DNA from: Pontederia crassipes
Lineage: Eukaryota > Streptophyta > Magnoliopsida > Commelinales > Pontederiaceae
Assembly: GCA_030549335.1 (NCBI GenBank)
Contig: CM060183.1
Span: forward strand, 33,230,768-33,294,767
DNA length: 64,000 bases
Direction: 5' to 3'
The notes under the pieces were generated by a model. The model worked only from the letters and a program-made list of their open reading frames with translations. It did not search any database and was not told where the DNA came from. The position numbers and the translations under genes were made by a program. Of this stretch, positions 36,491 through 56,483 are shown in pieces (within the stretch, counting starts at the first letter, position 1; every line of letters begins with the position of its first letter).

Positions 36491-36959
36491 ATACATAGAT
36501 ATGTGTGAATATAAGTATATAACTATAATTTATAAATAATTTATTTGTTATTATAAAGTAAATATAATTTTGAAATTATAAATTATATTATGTAGAGAAC
36601 ATAGATATTTACTCAATATTAATTAATATCATCATGATACTTATTAATTATGAATATAATATAATATAATATATTTATTATTATTTAATGTAACTAACAT
36701 ACTTTATACACTCTCATTTAAAAATACTTAGCATCTTCTATCTTTTCTTTTATATAGATGTATAAATATTGATATAAATGCATCAACTTCAATAACTAAC
36801 AAAAAAGTTTAGAGCATTAATGTGATACTCATTGATATTATTAAGTTTACCATAGTAATAATTTTATGAATATTAATTCATTATGATTATTAACATAATA
36901 AAATAATTAAATATTGATGATTTTTTATTAATAATAAATATAACTATTATTATAAGATC
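35594..36959. other. Very AT-rich intergenic DNA
   Basis: No gene is supported. A (TA)n run lies at 35569-35593 and a compound (CA)n(TA)n at about 36450-36490. The remainder is AT-rich without long open frames. Confidence 0.5.
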
Positions 36960-39390
36960 AAAGATGCAAGTTTTTGACTTAGACATCTTCATATACATAC
37001 AATATTTTGTTAACACATAGAGACTTACACTTAGAGATCTGCACATGCTCTCCTATATGAGAAAGGATGTCAAAGTATACTAATATTTTGAAAACATCCT
37101 CTATTCATAGCTACAAACTATTGAATTTAAAAATATGAATATATATATATATATATTTCATAATGAACTTTTGAATATCATGATGATATTATAGTAAAAT
37201 AATTTTTTTATCACACACATGTGTATATTCATATATCCGCACACACTCTTTGCCTTTAAAGAGGGAATCGAGTATGCAAATAAAAATTAAAAGTTCCTCT
37301 ATTTCTACATAACATGATGTACAATACACAATATGTATATACAATTTATAAAAAATATTTCTTATTCTTGAGAGAAAGTACACACACATTCTTTTATTTT
37401 GAAGTGAATGTAAAACGTGCTTTTGCAATATGCACCATTGCATTATCTACATCGCGATATTTATAGCTAATGTAGAGAATATTAAGAAATATTATTTAAA
37501 TTAGAAACTACTCGATAACAAACTTTTATAGATATACTATATCTTATTTACAATATAGTACTATTAAGATATATAAATAATGTGTATGATTTACTTCTAG
37601 ATAAGTATCATAAATAATATAATTAAATAATAATTTAAATAATGATTAACTTTTGAGAATTCATAATTATATATCTAACTTTTGCTATAGGTGATTACGC
37701 ATCTTATATCGGTTTATAACTAACTATCTAATAATAATAAAATGATTATTTGTTTAATATTCTAAAATGATTGATATGCATAAATTTTCTGCATCCTGAT
37801 AAAATAACAACCCGATAATACTAAAAAATAACTATATGCAACTAAAGATTCTTAGTGTATCATTTATTCCATATGTTATTTGTTATCATATTATTGGTTA
37901 TATATTTTTTTTTCATTTATAGTAGTCTGCGTACCTATATACATACATAAATACACATATATAAGATGCATAGTATTATAATAATATATTAAAAAAATTG
38001 ATGATACCTATATTAATCATCAATTAATGAATATTATTATTAAAGTATGAAATGCATATCTTTGACTTGAATTTCCGATGGTGGCATATATTTTTTAATG
38101 TTTCCTTATATATACAAATTATAGCATTTAATATTTTCCATTAGATGAAGATAAATTAAATAGAAGTATTTTTTTATTACCCATAGACTTATGTTTGTGG
38201 ATCTGCACATATTCTTTGTCTTCAAAGAGGACATCGAGTATGAAGATGTAAAATAAAAGCCCCTTATAATATTTAATATTTTCTATTACTTGAGAGAAAT
38301 TAAATAATGATTAAGTTTGATTTATTATTTTGTTATTATTCGTTACATATCTTATATGGGTTTATAACAAACTATTCAATAATACTAAAATACTTAAGAA
38401 TCATAGTTGTTAAATGATTGATATAGATAAATATTCTATCTTCTTCATATAATAACAATATTATAACAATAAAAAATAATTGCATACAACTAAAACTTAT
38501 TAGTAGAAATAATATATGTTTATGAATATTATTAACACAATATTTTTTATATACATATAATAATAAATTAACTATTAATAGTAATAATGAAATGATTAAG
38601 TTTTGTTGACTATTTTATTATTAGGTGATTACGTATTTATAAGGAACTATGACATATAGATATACATATAATAACAAATTAAAAATATTAATAATAACAT
38701 AATGATTAAGTTTGGTTGATTATTTTATTATTAGTTGATTACATATCATATATCGGTTTATCAAACTATCCAATATAAAATATTTGATATATGTAAACTT
38801 TCTATCCCCTTGACACAATAATAACATGATTATAAAAAAAATTATTAGTGAAAATAATATATGATTATAAATAATACAAAAAGTATATCATTTATTTCAT
38901 ATATTATTTGTTATAGAAAATATGCTTAATTTATAGTAGTTGAATGATGCCTTTAACTTGTGTTTATATTCATTAGATTATGAAATGCATGTTGTTAACT
39001 CCAACTTCTTATCATGACATAATATTTTGGTCCACAGCTCCTCATGTCATTTAACATTTTTTTCTTAGACAAAAATAAATTAAATATAAATAACTTTTCC
39101 TATAACATTTGTTTGAACGAAAAGAAATTATATATAAGTAATTTTTTTTATCACGCACAGACCTATATTTGTAGGTCCGCACGTATTCTTTGCCTTCAAA
39201 GAGAGCGTTGAGTATGAAAATGAACATTGAAAGTCCCTCTATTTATAGTTACAAATATAAAATTATAAATTATAAATAATAACATTGTATATTTTAATAA
39301 CTAACTTTTAAGTATCCATATTTATATAATAAAATATTATCAATTTATATATTCAATTTATGAGAACTTGACACATAACACTTTCGACCT
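36960..39390. repeat. AT-rich tract of degenerate repeats
   Basis: An approximately 80-bp phrase recurs at about 37030, 37235, 38195 and 39165: 'GCACAT/GT..TTCTTTG(C/T)CTTCAAAGAG', 'ATCGAGTATG' and, in most copies, 'CCTCTATTTATAG'. A second phrase, 'GATTAAGTTTG.TTGATTATTTTATTATTAG.TGATTAC', recurs near 38308, 38600 and 38702. The order of phrases is partly conserved, as in an old, decayed array with units near 1 kb. The open frame at 37189-37443 on the minus strand lies across one unit and is not supported as a gene. Confidence 0.55.
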
Positions 39391-39699
39391 CTGCTTTTAT
39401 ATAGAGATAGAAATGTCAGTTGTCAAAAAATAAATTATCCTGGAATTAATGGACAGGTAAGTGTAACAATAACAATTCCTCAGCAAGACTATTTAGGAAG
39501 GAAGTTTTAATCACATGAATGCAGTGACAAAAAATGTCATAGAAAGCTTCTTAATTTTCCTGTTAAGTTATGCCGAAAATGCTTAATACAGTGTTTTGAA
39601 TTTATGATATATGGAAAAAATAATTTAACGAGCAGATATTATTATAATTCTGAATATGTGCAAACAATATAGTAATTATAAGAAATCCATAAAAAAACT

Positions 39700-41602
39700 T
39701 TAATTTCCTATTCAAGTGGATAAAAATATTTAGAAAATAAAATAATTATAAAATTAATATTTTAAATAAAAAATAAAGAAATACTGATATTAATTAATTA
39801 TTAATCTAAAAATTCATGGGAAATAAAAAGATAAATTATCCGTAGGAAGTATAATTAGGAATTTTAATTAGACTAGAACTTGTGAAACTTTTTTCTATAA
39901 ATAAGACCCCAAATGGCTCTTTCAAGTAATCTTTCATTCTCTCCTTCACTTTAGTTTTTCTTTCATTTTTGGACTACGTTTTCTTTCTTCTCGATGCACG
40001 TGTGTGGCTGAAACTTTCGGTCATATTCATGGCACATTCCTCTGTCAATGGACGTTGGATTCATTGTAGAAAAATAAGCATGGTCATCGATAAACTTATT
40101 TGAAATTTTGGATTCTAGGTAGTTCTACTTGGAGATGTATTTACAAATTTTGATTTCACTTTTGGATGTACTTTCTTAGTAGAATAATGAAATTAACGAA
40201 AGATTAAAATACATTTTATGTTCTCCTATGAATAATGAATAATATAGTTCTTCAAAATCATGTCATTTTGGTATCCAAAATTTTGGCCAAAGTTGACGAA
40301 AAATCACCCAAGTTTTACTTTGTCAGAACCCGACCCGAGTTGCTCCAAACTTAGTCCGAATTTGACCATATTTTTTTGGACTCGATGTCTATTCGGCTAG
40401 ATTTTTATATAACCCGACCCAGGTTATGTCAGGCTTTGACTCGAACCGCGTCGACCATAAACTTGGCGTAAGTTCCAAAGTACAATAAGGAAAGAATTGT
40501 TCGATATTTTGGCCAACATTTGGTCGCAATGACCCAACCCAATTTTTAAGAAATCCAGCATGAGTTTTCATGTTAAAAAAGTAACAAGGAATAGGAGTGA
40601 CCCAAACCAAATTTGTTACGCCCGACTTGAGTTTCAAGGCAGCCAGGCTCATATTTGACTTTACTCGGCTCGAGTTCATATGATTTTCTACATATTGTTA
40701 TTCCATAATTTAATTTGATGTTAAATAATAATTTTACCCTTATTATGAACATGTTTAAATGAAACCCCAAAGATAGATAATTAAGTAATAAGTTAAAATT
40801 TGTAAAACACGAGAAATGTGTATCGATTGCCAATATTACAAGTTTACAAGTATTGGATGTTTAAGTACTCCGTTTCAAAATTTACGTATAGTTCTTACAA
40901 GTTTACAAATTTACAAGTATGAGTCATAAATAAATGTGACCTTAAGAATCGCATGAAAGTATCATAGCTTCCTTTAATAAAAATTAAATAGCTAGTCTAG
41001 GTCAAAACACATAGAAGTCTTTTAGGCATGTGCATATAAAGTAAAAAATATAGTACAACACATCAAGAAAAAGAAAGAATAAGAACATGAATAAGAATAT
41101 GGCAAGTATAAGAATAAGGGGAAGTATAAGCACAACCACAAGGAACAAGTATAAGAGTAAGAAGTAAGTATGAAAGAAAGAAAGATAAAAAAAGTTAAGT
41201 AAAAGAAGTTCCATATTGATTTTATTGCTTTATTATGAAATTATTAAAACTTAAATTATTTTTATTGAGCAATCATATTCATTTGTATTATCTTACTGAG
41301 TGTGCTTATGAAAATTTTATTTTCCTGTATTTGAACCCAAAGATAGTTGAACTAAGAGTTAAAAATGGAGACGTGTGCAGCGTAATGATATAAAGTGCAT
41401 ATGGGATCAAGTCACTCTTTAATATAAAGTTATTTGAAAGTTAGTTAATCTTTGGATGACTATTAGAAAAGAAATGTTGAAAAGTAAAATTTGATTTCAC
41501 ACTCTGTTAAAGAATAATTAAAACTTATTTCGCTTCTGCATTACATGTAAAAAGAATTCAAGAAGAATTAATTATAGATAATACGATCCAAAATAAGTTT
41601 AA
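39700..41602 (+). repeat. Repeat family B, third copy
   Basis: Shares with 12517-13363 and 29685-33516, in the same order: AT-rich leader, CTATAAATAAGACC (TATA at 39896-39903), 'TTTGGACTACGTTTTC', 'AAGCATGGTCATCGATAAACTT', phrases with CCCGACCCGAGTT, a purine-rich 'AAGAATAAGAACATGAATAAG' tract (41060-41180) and 'AATATAAAGTTATTTGAAAGT'. It is interrupted at 41602/41603 by a MITE and resumes at 42638 (TTATGACATGGCAGAAAGC). Non-coding. Its left end is not resolved. Confidence 0.6.
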
Positions 41603-41900
41603 AGGTGTCCTTAATGCCACTCCATAATTCTTAATGCCACTCCTTTCTTACCCATTTTATCCTTACTATTTTTACACTATAACATAATCTTATATTTTAT
41701 AATAGTGGAAGACCAAGAGTCTCTTTATAATTATTAAATTAATTAAATAATGAGAAATAAGTGTTCTACACCGAGATGTCAAGATGTAGAACGGGTGTAG
41801 AGAACTCATATTACTTATTAGATTAATAAAACAAATATATAATAATATAAAGTATATGTTAAATAATAAATATAATTAAGATCAAGGTCATCGGATTATC

Positions 41901-41988
<88 letters not shown>

Positions 41989-42628
41989 CAAGCTATTTTA
42001 ACAAATATGATTAATTTAACGGCTGAAATTTATTTAACTTTAGATGATACTTTTTTATTATCAAATTATGTCAATAAATATATATTACTTCATCTAAAAA
42101 GTATATGATTAATTTGATCATGAATTATATTATTAAATTAATTAAATAATAAGAAATAAGTGTTCTACACCAAAATATAGAGCGGGGTGCTCTACATACT
42201 CATTAACCTCTTTAAGTTTTTACTCGTGTATGATATATATAATATTGGTTAATTTTATTAGTTATGTTAATCAAAATTTAAATCGTAAGCTATAATTACT
42301 TTTACTTTTTTTATTTATTGCTATATTCTTCGAGCTTTAAAAATATTTAATATCACCTGCTTGATGAATTTGGAAAAAAAATAAAAACATGTTAAATTTA
42401 ATGATAATCACAAAATCAGGAAATAATGATTTAATTTATAAATTTTATTTTAAAGTATGAATTAAATAATAAGTAATTACAAAAATATTAACATAGAATA
42501 TTAAATGAGTTATTCATTTATTATTTTGTTTGGAGACTGATATATTACCAGTTAGCATTTTAAAATAATGGATAAAATGGGTAAGATGGAGTGGCATTAA
42601 GATATTTGAAGTGACATTAAGGACATCC
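41603..42628. mobile_element. MULE-like MITE with 9-bp target duplication
   Basis: Terminal inverted repeats of about 60 bp carry GTCCTTAATGCCACTCC, a second CTTAATGCCACTCC and CTTACCCATTTTATCC on both arms (left 41603-41670, right about 42565-42628). Flanks TAAGTTTAA (41594-41602) and TAAATTTAA (42629-42637) form a 9-bp duplication with one mismatch, the Mutator-superfamily size. The unoccupied site exists in another B copy near 33355. The interior has a duplicated phrase 'AATTAATTAAATAAT(G/A)AGAAATAAGTGTTCTACACC' (about 41731 and 42134) and a (GAT)n microsatellite. No transposase. Confidence 0.88.
41901..41989. repeat. (GAT)n microsatellite
   Basis: About 29 uninterrupted GAT/ATG units inside the MITE. 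Likely highly polymorphic. Confidence 0.97.
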
Positions 42629-42637
42629 TAAATTTAA

Positions 42638-43595
42638 TTATGACATGGCAGAAAGCTAAAATTTGGAGACATTATAAAATGATCCATTAAAATTGACCCA
42701 TCCAACGCGGAGTAAGGAGCTAAGCTAAAAGGTCAGGTGGTGGGGAACAAAGCTTCAAATTTCGGGCACCTGAGCGATCGGCGATCTAGCTACATGATGT
42801 TTCAATTTTTCCTTTTCTTATATCCTATTTCATTCAATCTGAACCGTTTGGTTTATGTCAGGATTGACAAATGCGCTCAATATTCCTAAAAAGTGGTGAT
42901 CCTTAAATACATTAAATTCTCACAGATGTGTGGATACTAATTAATAAGAATATCCTCACTAAAATATGCTCATAAATGAACTCACTATCAACCACTAAAA
43001 AAAAGAATTTTTAGACGAATAATTTTCGACGGAGAGAAATTTTTCACAATTTGCTTAATCACTTATGAATATTTCTTTCAATATTTCTAGTAGTTGATTT
43101 TCTTTCAAATTTCGTTCACCCTTACATTTGACCTTGGATTTTTTTTCCCATGTGTGTTAAAAGTTTTCAATTTCTTTTAGTTGACGAGGAAAAATCTTTC
43201 GGCGTAAAGTAAACCAATGATAAAACCGAGAGAAAAGAAGAGAAATTGATCACTTTTCTCATCTTTAATGTAATTAAAAATAATTAGGATGTGCCGTTTA
43301 AGTTCTTGTCCAATATATAATTAATTTTTTCAAACCTAATTTGTCCTACTTTTTTTATTACTTTCTAAAACATTTTTAGTGGAAAATAGTAAAAACCATA
43401 ATAGGTCATAAATCAATTTATTAAATAATTCGTATGCATATTATATATATAGAACAAATTCATGTTTCCGTTTCTTCGAACCGAAGGCATCGCCCTCTCG
43501 TTCTCCTCCGAGCTCCCCGATCTTGTCTCATTTCCTCTATCCGGCGTCGTTCCGGAAGGGCCTGAGCTTGGAGAATCCCCCTCCGAAGACCTCTC
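42638..43595. other. Tail of repeat B and upstream region of NSF
   Basis: The first about 70 bp continue repeat B. The rest is AT-rich until about 43440, where ATTATATATATAGAAC could serve as a TATA element. The GC-rich stretch 43462-43595 is probably the NSF 5' untranslated region. Open frames on the minus strand here are shadows. Confidence 0.5.
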
Positions 43596-51504
<7,909 letters not shown>

Positions 51505-52200
51505 CTATGCTGAAGTTCAGCTATCCAGCAGGATTCCTAGGAGCAATATGATATTTTATGTTATTCTTGCTTCGGTTTATATTTCACTTTCGCTTTCCTT
51601 AGATCTTTCTTTTGTGTAAAATTTCCATTATATTTATCGGCATATGCTTTTTGTTCTTTTTGGGGAGATTAGGGCATACTTGATCATATTGTCAACTATG
51701 ATCTCTACACGGGACTTTGAATTGATGAGAGCATACAAATCCATTGTATACCACTTACAACAGGTATCTAACATGTCAAAATTATTGGATATTTTATCTG
51801 AAACTTGTTGAGCTCGCCACATTATTATATTACATATTTCTGTTTTCACCTTGTTTTCATAGGAGGCTGAAATGCGTTTGCCTTGTGTTTGACCAACTCT
51901 TTTCGGAAAAAAAACTTATTCGAACTTTGAAGCATAAAAATCTGGAATTGCTGTTACTAATAATCTATTCTGATGTTTAACTGGTATATCATTGGAATTT
52001 AGGATTAGCACGGATTTATTTCTTAGAATTATCTTATGCCATCTTGTAAACTTATAATTCTTCTCCTATTTCATGATATAAAAAAAGAGAAAAGCTTGCA
52101 TCCAAATACAAATCTTTCAAATTCTATGACAGGTGAATCCATCATTGTCCTGTCAACTCATGAGCATGAATTAAGAATGCGTTGAAGAAATATTTACTAA
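51505..52200. other. NSF 3' flank
   Basis: Contains the NSF 3' UTR, whose end I cannot place. AT-rich; open frames are unsupported. Confidence 0.5.
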
Positions 52201-52209
52201 TTATTTTTA

Positions 52210-52714
52210 GGATTATTTTCATAAATTTGTTTTAAACTATCACGATTTTTCATATTTAATTTCAAATTACGAACTTATTTTTTTTGGATTCTTAAATTAT
52301 CACAACTTTTCTACTTTAGTCCTCCCATCACTTTTGTTATATTTTTCGTTATTTTTACTTTTTTTATTTATAAAAATACTAAATTACCCTTCAAAAATAT
52401 GAAATAAAAAATATAAAAAATAAAAAAATCGTTGAAAAGGTTAAAATGGTAAAGAAAAAAATTTGTCATTTATGAAAAAGATTAAATTACCCTCCCCGAT
52501 TTTCTTATTTATTATTTGATGTGTTATGAAGGGAGGGATAATTTAGACTTTTCATAAATGGGGAAAATTAAAAGTAACAGAAAACTTAACAGAAGTAGAC
52601 GAAAGGACTAAAATGAAAAAAATATAATTTAGGAATACAAAAACATAAGTTCGTAGTTTGATGTTAGATGTGCAAAATTCACGATAATTTAGGATAAATT
52701 TATAAAAATAACCC
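52210..52714. mobile_element. MULE-like MITE with long inverted repeats
   Basis: A 505-bp element with arms of about 130-150 bp that pair along their length. Left wording: GGATTATTTTCATAAATTTG, AAACTATCACGATTTT, TACGAACTTATTTTTTT, AAATTATCACAACTTTTCTAC. The right arm in reverse: GGGTTATTTTTATAAATTTA, AAATTATCGTGAATTTT, TACGAACTTATGTTTTTG. Flanks TTATTTTTA (52201-52209) and TTATTTTCA (52715-52723) form a 9-bp duplication with one mismatch, as for Mutator-like elements. Non-coding. Confidence 0.85.
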
Positions 52715-52759
52715 TTATTTTCAACCACCCAGAAATCTTTAATAAATTACTCTGCTTAG

Positions 52760-53421
52760 CAATGCTTTGAAAATCGGACCGGACCGATCAGTTCAACCGC
52801 GAATCGGCCGGTGATCCGGTCCGATTAGAACAAAACCGATTTTGATGTTGAATTGAGGAAAATCGGTTGAACCGGTTCAATCCGGTTCAATTCAAATTTT
52901 GAAAAAAATTAAAAATGATAAAAATAGGAAAGTTAGAAAAGAAAAAAAAGAAAGGAATATAAGAAAGGTAAAGAAGGAATATGACATGTATAAAATTAAA
53001 TAGGAATGGAAATAAAAAAAAGGTAAGTATTTGAAATTACATAAATAAAGGAAATAAAAAGGAAAGTGTTAAAGAAAAATAAATAAGAATAATTTAAGAT
53101 AAACTTTATTAATATAACATCTGTAATAATTACATAAATAGATTAAATTCATATTAATCTATTTATATTTAAATGTTAATCATTATTATTAAAGCTTTTA
53201 ATAAATTAAAATTATGTTATATTAGTTTTTAATATTATTAATAGGTTATTAGTACAATATTAACATACTACATCATATAACTTATATTATATCTTTATAA
53301 TTATTATAAATAATATTATTTTAATAAAATTCAATTCAATTCGGTCGACTCCATTGGATCGGTCAAATCGTGACCCGATAAGAAATTTGGTTCGATCGTC
53401 GGACCGATTATGAAAACATTA
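52760..53421. mobile_element. hAT-type MITE with perfect 8-bp target duplication
   Basis: Perfect 8-bp direct repeats CTGCTTAG at 52752-52759 and 53422-53429. Ends are imperfect inverted repeats: CAATGCTTTGAAAATCGGACCG on the left, TAATGTTTTCATAATCGGTCCG on the right when reversed. CCGGTT/AACCGG-type phrases lie next to both ends. The 8-bp duplication and the (C/T)AATG..TTT end are characteristic of hAT elements. No transposase. It sits 45 bp from the preceding MITE. Confidence 0.9.
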
Positions 53422-53429
53422 CTGCTTAG

Positions 53430-54159
53430 AACCGAGTCTTCAGTTCATGGCTTCGTGGTCTCACAAAGCAGAGCAATGCGTGGATTTTGCTTCGTCCCTG
53501 TTAAATTTCTTGTACGACAAATGTGATCCTGGTTTGATCATATAACTTGCATACCACAATTCTGCTAGCGACACACTCACTCTCCAATTACAAACGCAAT
53601 CTCAGATCATTAGATAGAAACCGGGAATAATACATAAAAAAATAGTTTTTTTTTTCTGAATCAATCTCCTGCAACAAACACTTGGGCAGTGTTTAGATCG
53701 TAGAACTGAAGTTCTGCAAAGTTCCAGGAACTTAATTATTAGTGATTTGAGGTTGGAGTTCTCGTCGATCGCCAGACGGAACTTTTTTGCAACATCTAGC
53801 GACGCGACGAGAACTTGAAACTTTTTTTAAAAATCCAACGTGAATAACCAGCGCAAGCAAGTTGGTGTTGTGATGCATGCGCATGGTTTCTATTCACTTT
53901 TGTTTCAGCATTTGCGATTTTATGCTACTTCATTGCTATGAAATAGTAGCAATAGGAGCCTTACAAAAAAAAAAAGGAGTATACTTTGTTTCAGGTAACA
54001 GATATCTGCACAGCGTTTCATCAAATGTGACATGTCTTTAGATGAGTTTGTCCTGCGTGCGAATCATAACAGCGGTGCTCCTTGTGCTGATCACTATAGC
54101 CAACGAAAACACACGACTTTTTTTTCTCAAAGGATCCACTTTTTTTTTCCATGAAAAAT
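53430..54159. other. 3' flank of the mannanase gene
   Basis: No gene is supported. This is the 3' side of the minus-strand mannanase and should hold its 3' UTR. Poly-T and poly-A stretches at 53641-53655 and 53965-53976 are the only notable features. Confidence 0.45.
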
Positions 54160-56483
54160 TTAGTGTGAGCATAGTTTTCTTGTGTTCTTCATAAAATCCT
54201 TCTGGTAATGTAGCTTTACTAGTCGACATGATTGCTCTTTTATGATCCTATACAGGGAGGGGCGCTCCCCCGGGACGATTCCGAATTCATCATTGTATTC
54301 TTCCATTCCTGGAACCATAAATTGCCAGACAAAAGCACCAGCCCCTGCTTTTCTACTCTTTGCGGATTTGTAGATGAGGTCGAACACATGTTTATAAAAT
54401 AGATCCCTGTGGGCATGATTGAAGTCTTTGTTCCTCTTCGATAGCCCGAATTCAGTGAATAATATCGGTTTTTTCAATTCAGTTTCCCCATCTTCAATGT
54501 GAGACAGAACCCATTTAGCAACATAATTCATTTTTTGGTCAAGCTCAGCTTCAGGCAGCCTACGGTAGCCAAATGAAAAAAGGTACATGGTGTCATGCCT
54601 CAATGTGACATAGAGAAGTAGTTGTAATGGAAACAGTGAAAGAACAAAGATTTTCTACGTACCAGTGGTCAGGATAGATGTGAACGGAGGCGAAATCGAT
54701 GTCTGATATTTTGGAATTTCTGACAAAATCAGATCCCAAGTTGGCAAACCACCGTCCAGGATTCACGTTAAGTTTTCCTTCAGGGGACTTTGGACCATAA
54801 AATCCCTCAAGTCCGACAGTAAGGAGGTGATTTTTGTCTATCGATTTCACATATCTTGCCATTTCTTTAAGCCACTCCTGCATAATTCAGAGGTCAGCTG
54901 TCAGCCTACTCATTTGTGTAACACCCCATTGAAATATTTTTTACTTCAACTTGTTTTTGACAAATTGAATGAGGAAGTATATTCATCACAGGTAACCAAA
55001 ACTGAACAGCTTTCCAAATTCAAACTAGCAACACAGAATGACAATCAGAGAAAGCCAAATTACACACCATGACACCATGAAACGATGAGCAAATAAAGAT
55101 ATATAGGTTCATGCAGACTGTTCTAGCATAAAATAAAATACAAGATTTGTACTCTTTTCCGGTAAATAGCGAACTTACTTGTAGAGTATCACCAGTTGGA
55201 TCCGACATGCACCGCGGTTCATTCATGAGCTCCCATGCGAAGATAGTCGGATCATCTTTGTACAGAACTCCATTCAAGTGATTCCTCCTCGTCAGAATTG
55301 TCTGAATGGAAAAAGAGAAAACTGAACAAACTTTTCAGAGGCATTCATCTCCTGCTTCCAGAGTCAAGTGCTTGTCATCTAATTCTAATACTTACTAACT
55401 CTTCTTCGGCACGTACAAACATCTACAAGGAAGTTAGCAAAAACAACAGCTAGTAGCAGAGGCATTACTTTGATATGAGGAATACCTTCAGATACGTCTT
55501 GAAATAACTGCGAATGAAGGGATCAATGAAGAAGGAATCATTGGAAGAACTCAGTCCAATGCCCTCATTCCATGCCCATTTAACATACTGTGTTTTCCCA
55601 CCGTAAGCCCCTAAATTGTTGGTCAAACTGAGCAGTAATCTGACGCCACACCTTTGGGCTTCTACAATGACTCTATCGAGCGCCTGCAAACACCATTAAC
55701 AATGTAAAAGGAAGAGCCAAAAGAAAAAAGGTACTACAGAGATAAGAGATACGAACAACAGAAGTTGTACTTGCAAGGAGATTGCTTTATGTTCTCTACT
55801 ACATTTTTGTTCATGTCCAAGAGAAGCCAACAGACTTGGACAGTTGGACGGGAATACGAGAAATTGTTTAGAGCAATTTAATGCGCTCGTTCAAGAGGGA
55901 AACAAACATCTAAATGCCGAACGTTGCAACATGAACCAATTTTTTTTCTTTGCAGATAAAAAAAAAAGGCTCGTCTCCAATTGCTTCTTGACTTATGCAG
56001 AAGCACTGAAGCACCAATCAGAGCAACTTCTCTTCTGAAAACAAAACATGCAACAATTTGCAAAAGAAGAAACGATGCGTTCTTCAAATTTAAGAATGGC
56101 AATTTTAGTACGTGCACCTTGAAGACTCGCTCATCGAAATGGCCAAGTGAAACTTGCAGTGCATTGTAGGTGCCATCATTGAACGCCCAGGTCCTGCAGA
56201 CTGTAAGACCCATCTTCGCTGCCGCCTGAAACATCGCTCTCACCCTCGGCAAGCTGAACTCCTCCACGGCCTGATCCATCAGCCAGTAGGAGTTCCAACC
56301 ATTCACGTAGAACGCCTCACCATCCATCAGTAATCGTGTCCCGTTCCTCGCCACGAAGCTCGTCTCAGGCTCTCTGACAGGGAACCACAATGCTCTCCCG
56401 AGGTCGCCGAAGGACATGTATATGAACGCAACACAGGATGCAAGGCCAAGGAGAGGGCACAATACCCCATTGCCTGCTGTCAT
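54160..56483 (-). CDS. Mannan endo-1,4-beta-mannosidase (GH5), five exons
   Basis: A secreted wall hydrolase that cleaves beta-1,4 links in mannans and glucomannans. Coding exons on the minus strand, in order: 56483-56118, 55683-55486, 55301-55179, 54877-54663, 54559-54160, totalling 433 residues with intact frame and GT-AG introns. The N-terminus has a hydrophobic stretch (residues 5-25, [16 protein letters not shown]) acting as signal peptide or anchor. Motifs: [54 protein letters not shown] with the acid/base Glu216, [13 protein letters not shown], and LFTEFGLS with the nucleophile Glu337. Both catalytic Glu are present. The ATG at 56483 is the first in frame; an upstream extension has no ATG. 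The C-terminus runs about 20 residues past the usual EQSCRL end. It converges with NSF. Which MAN paralogue it is cannot be said. Confidence 0.95.
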
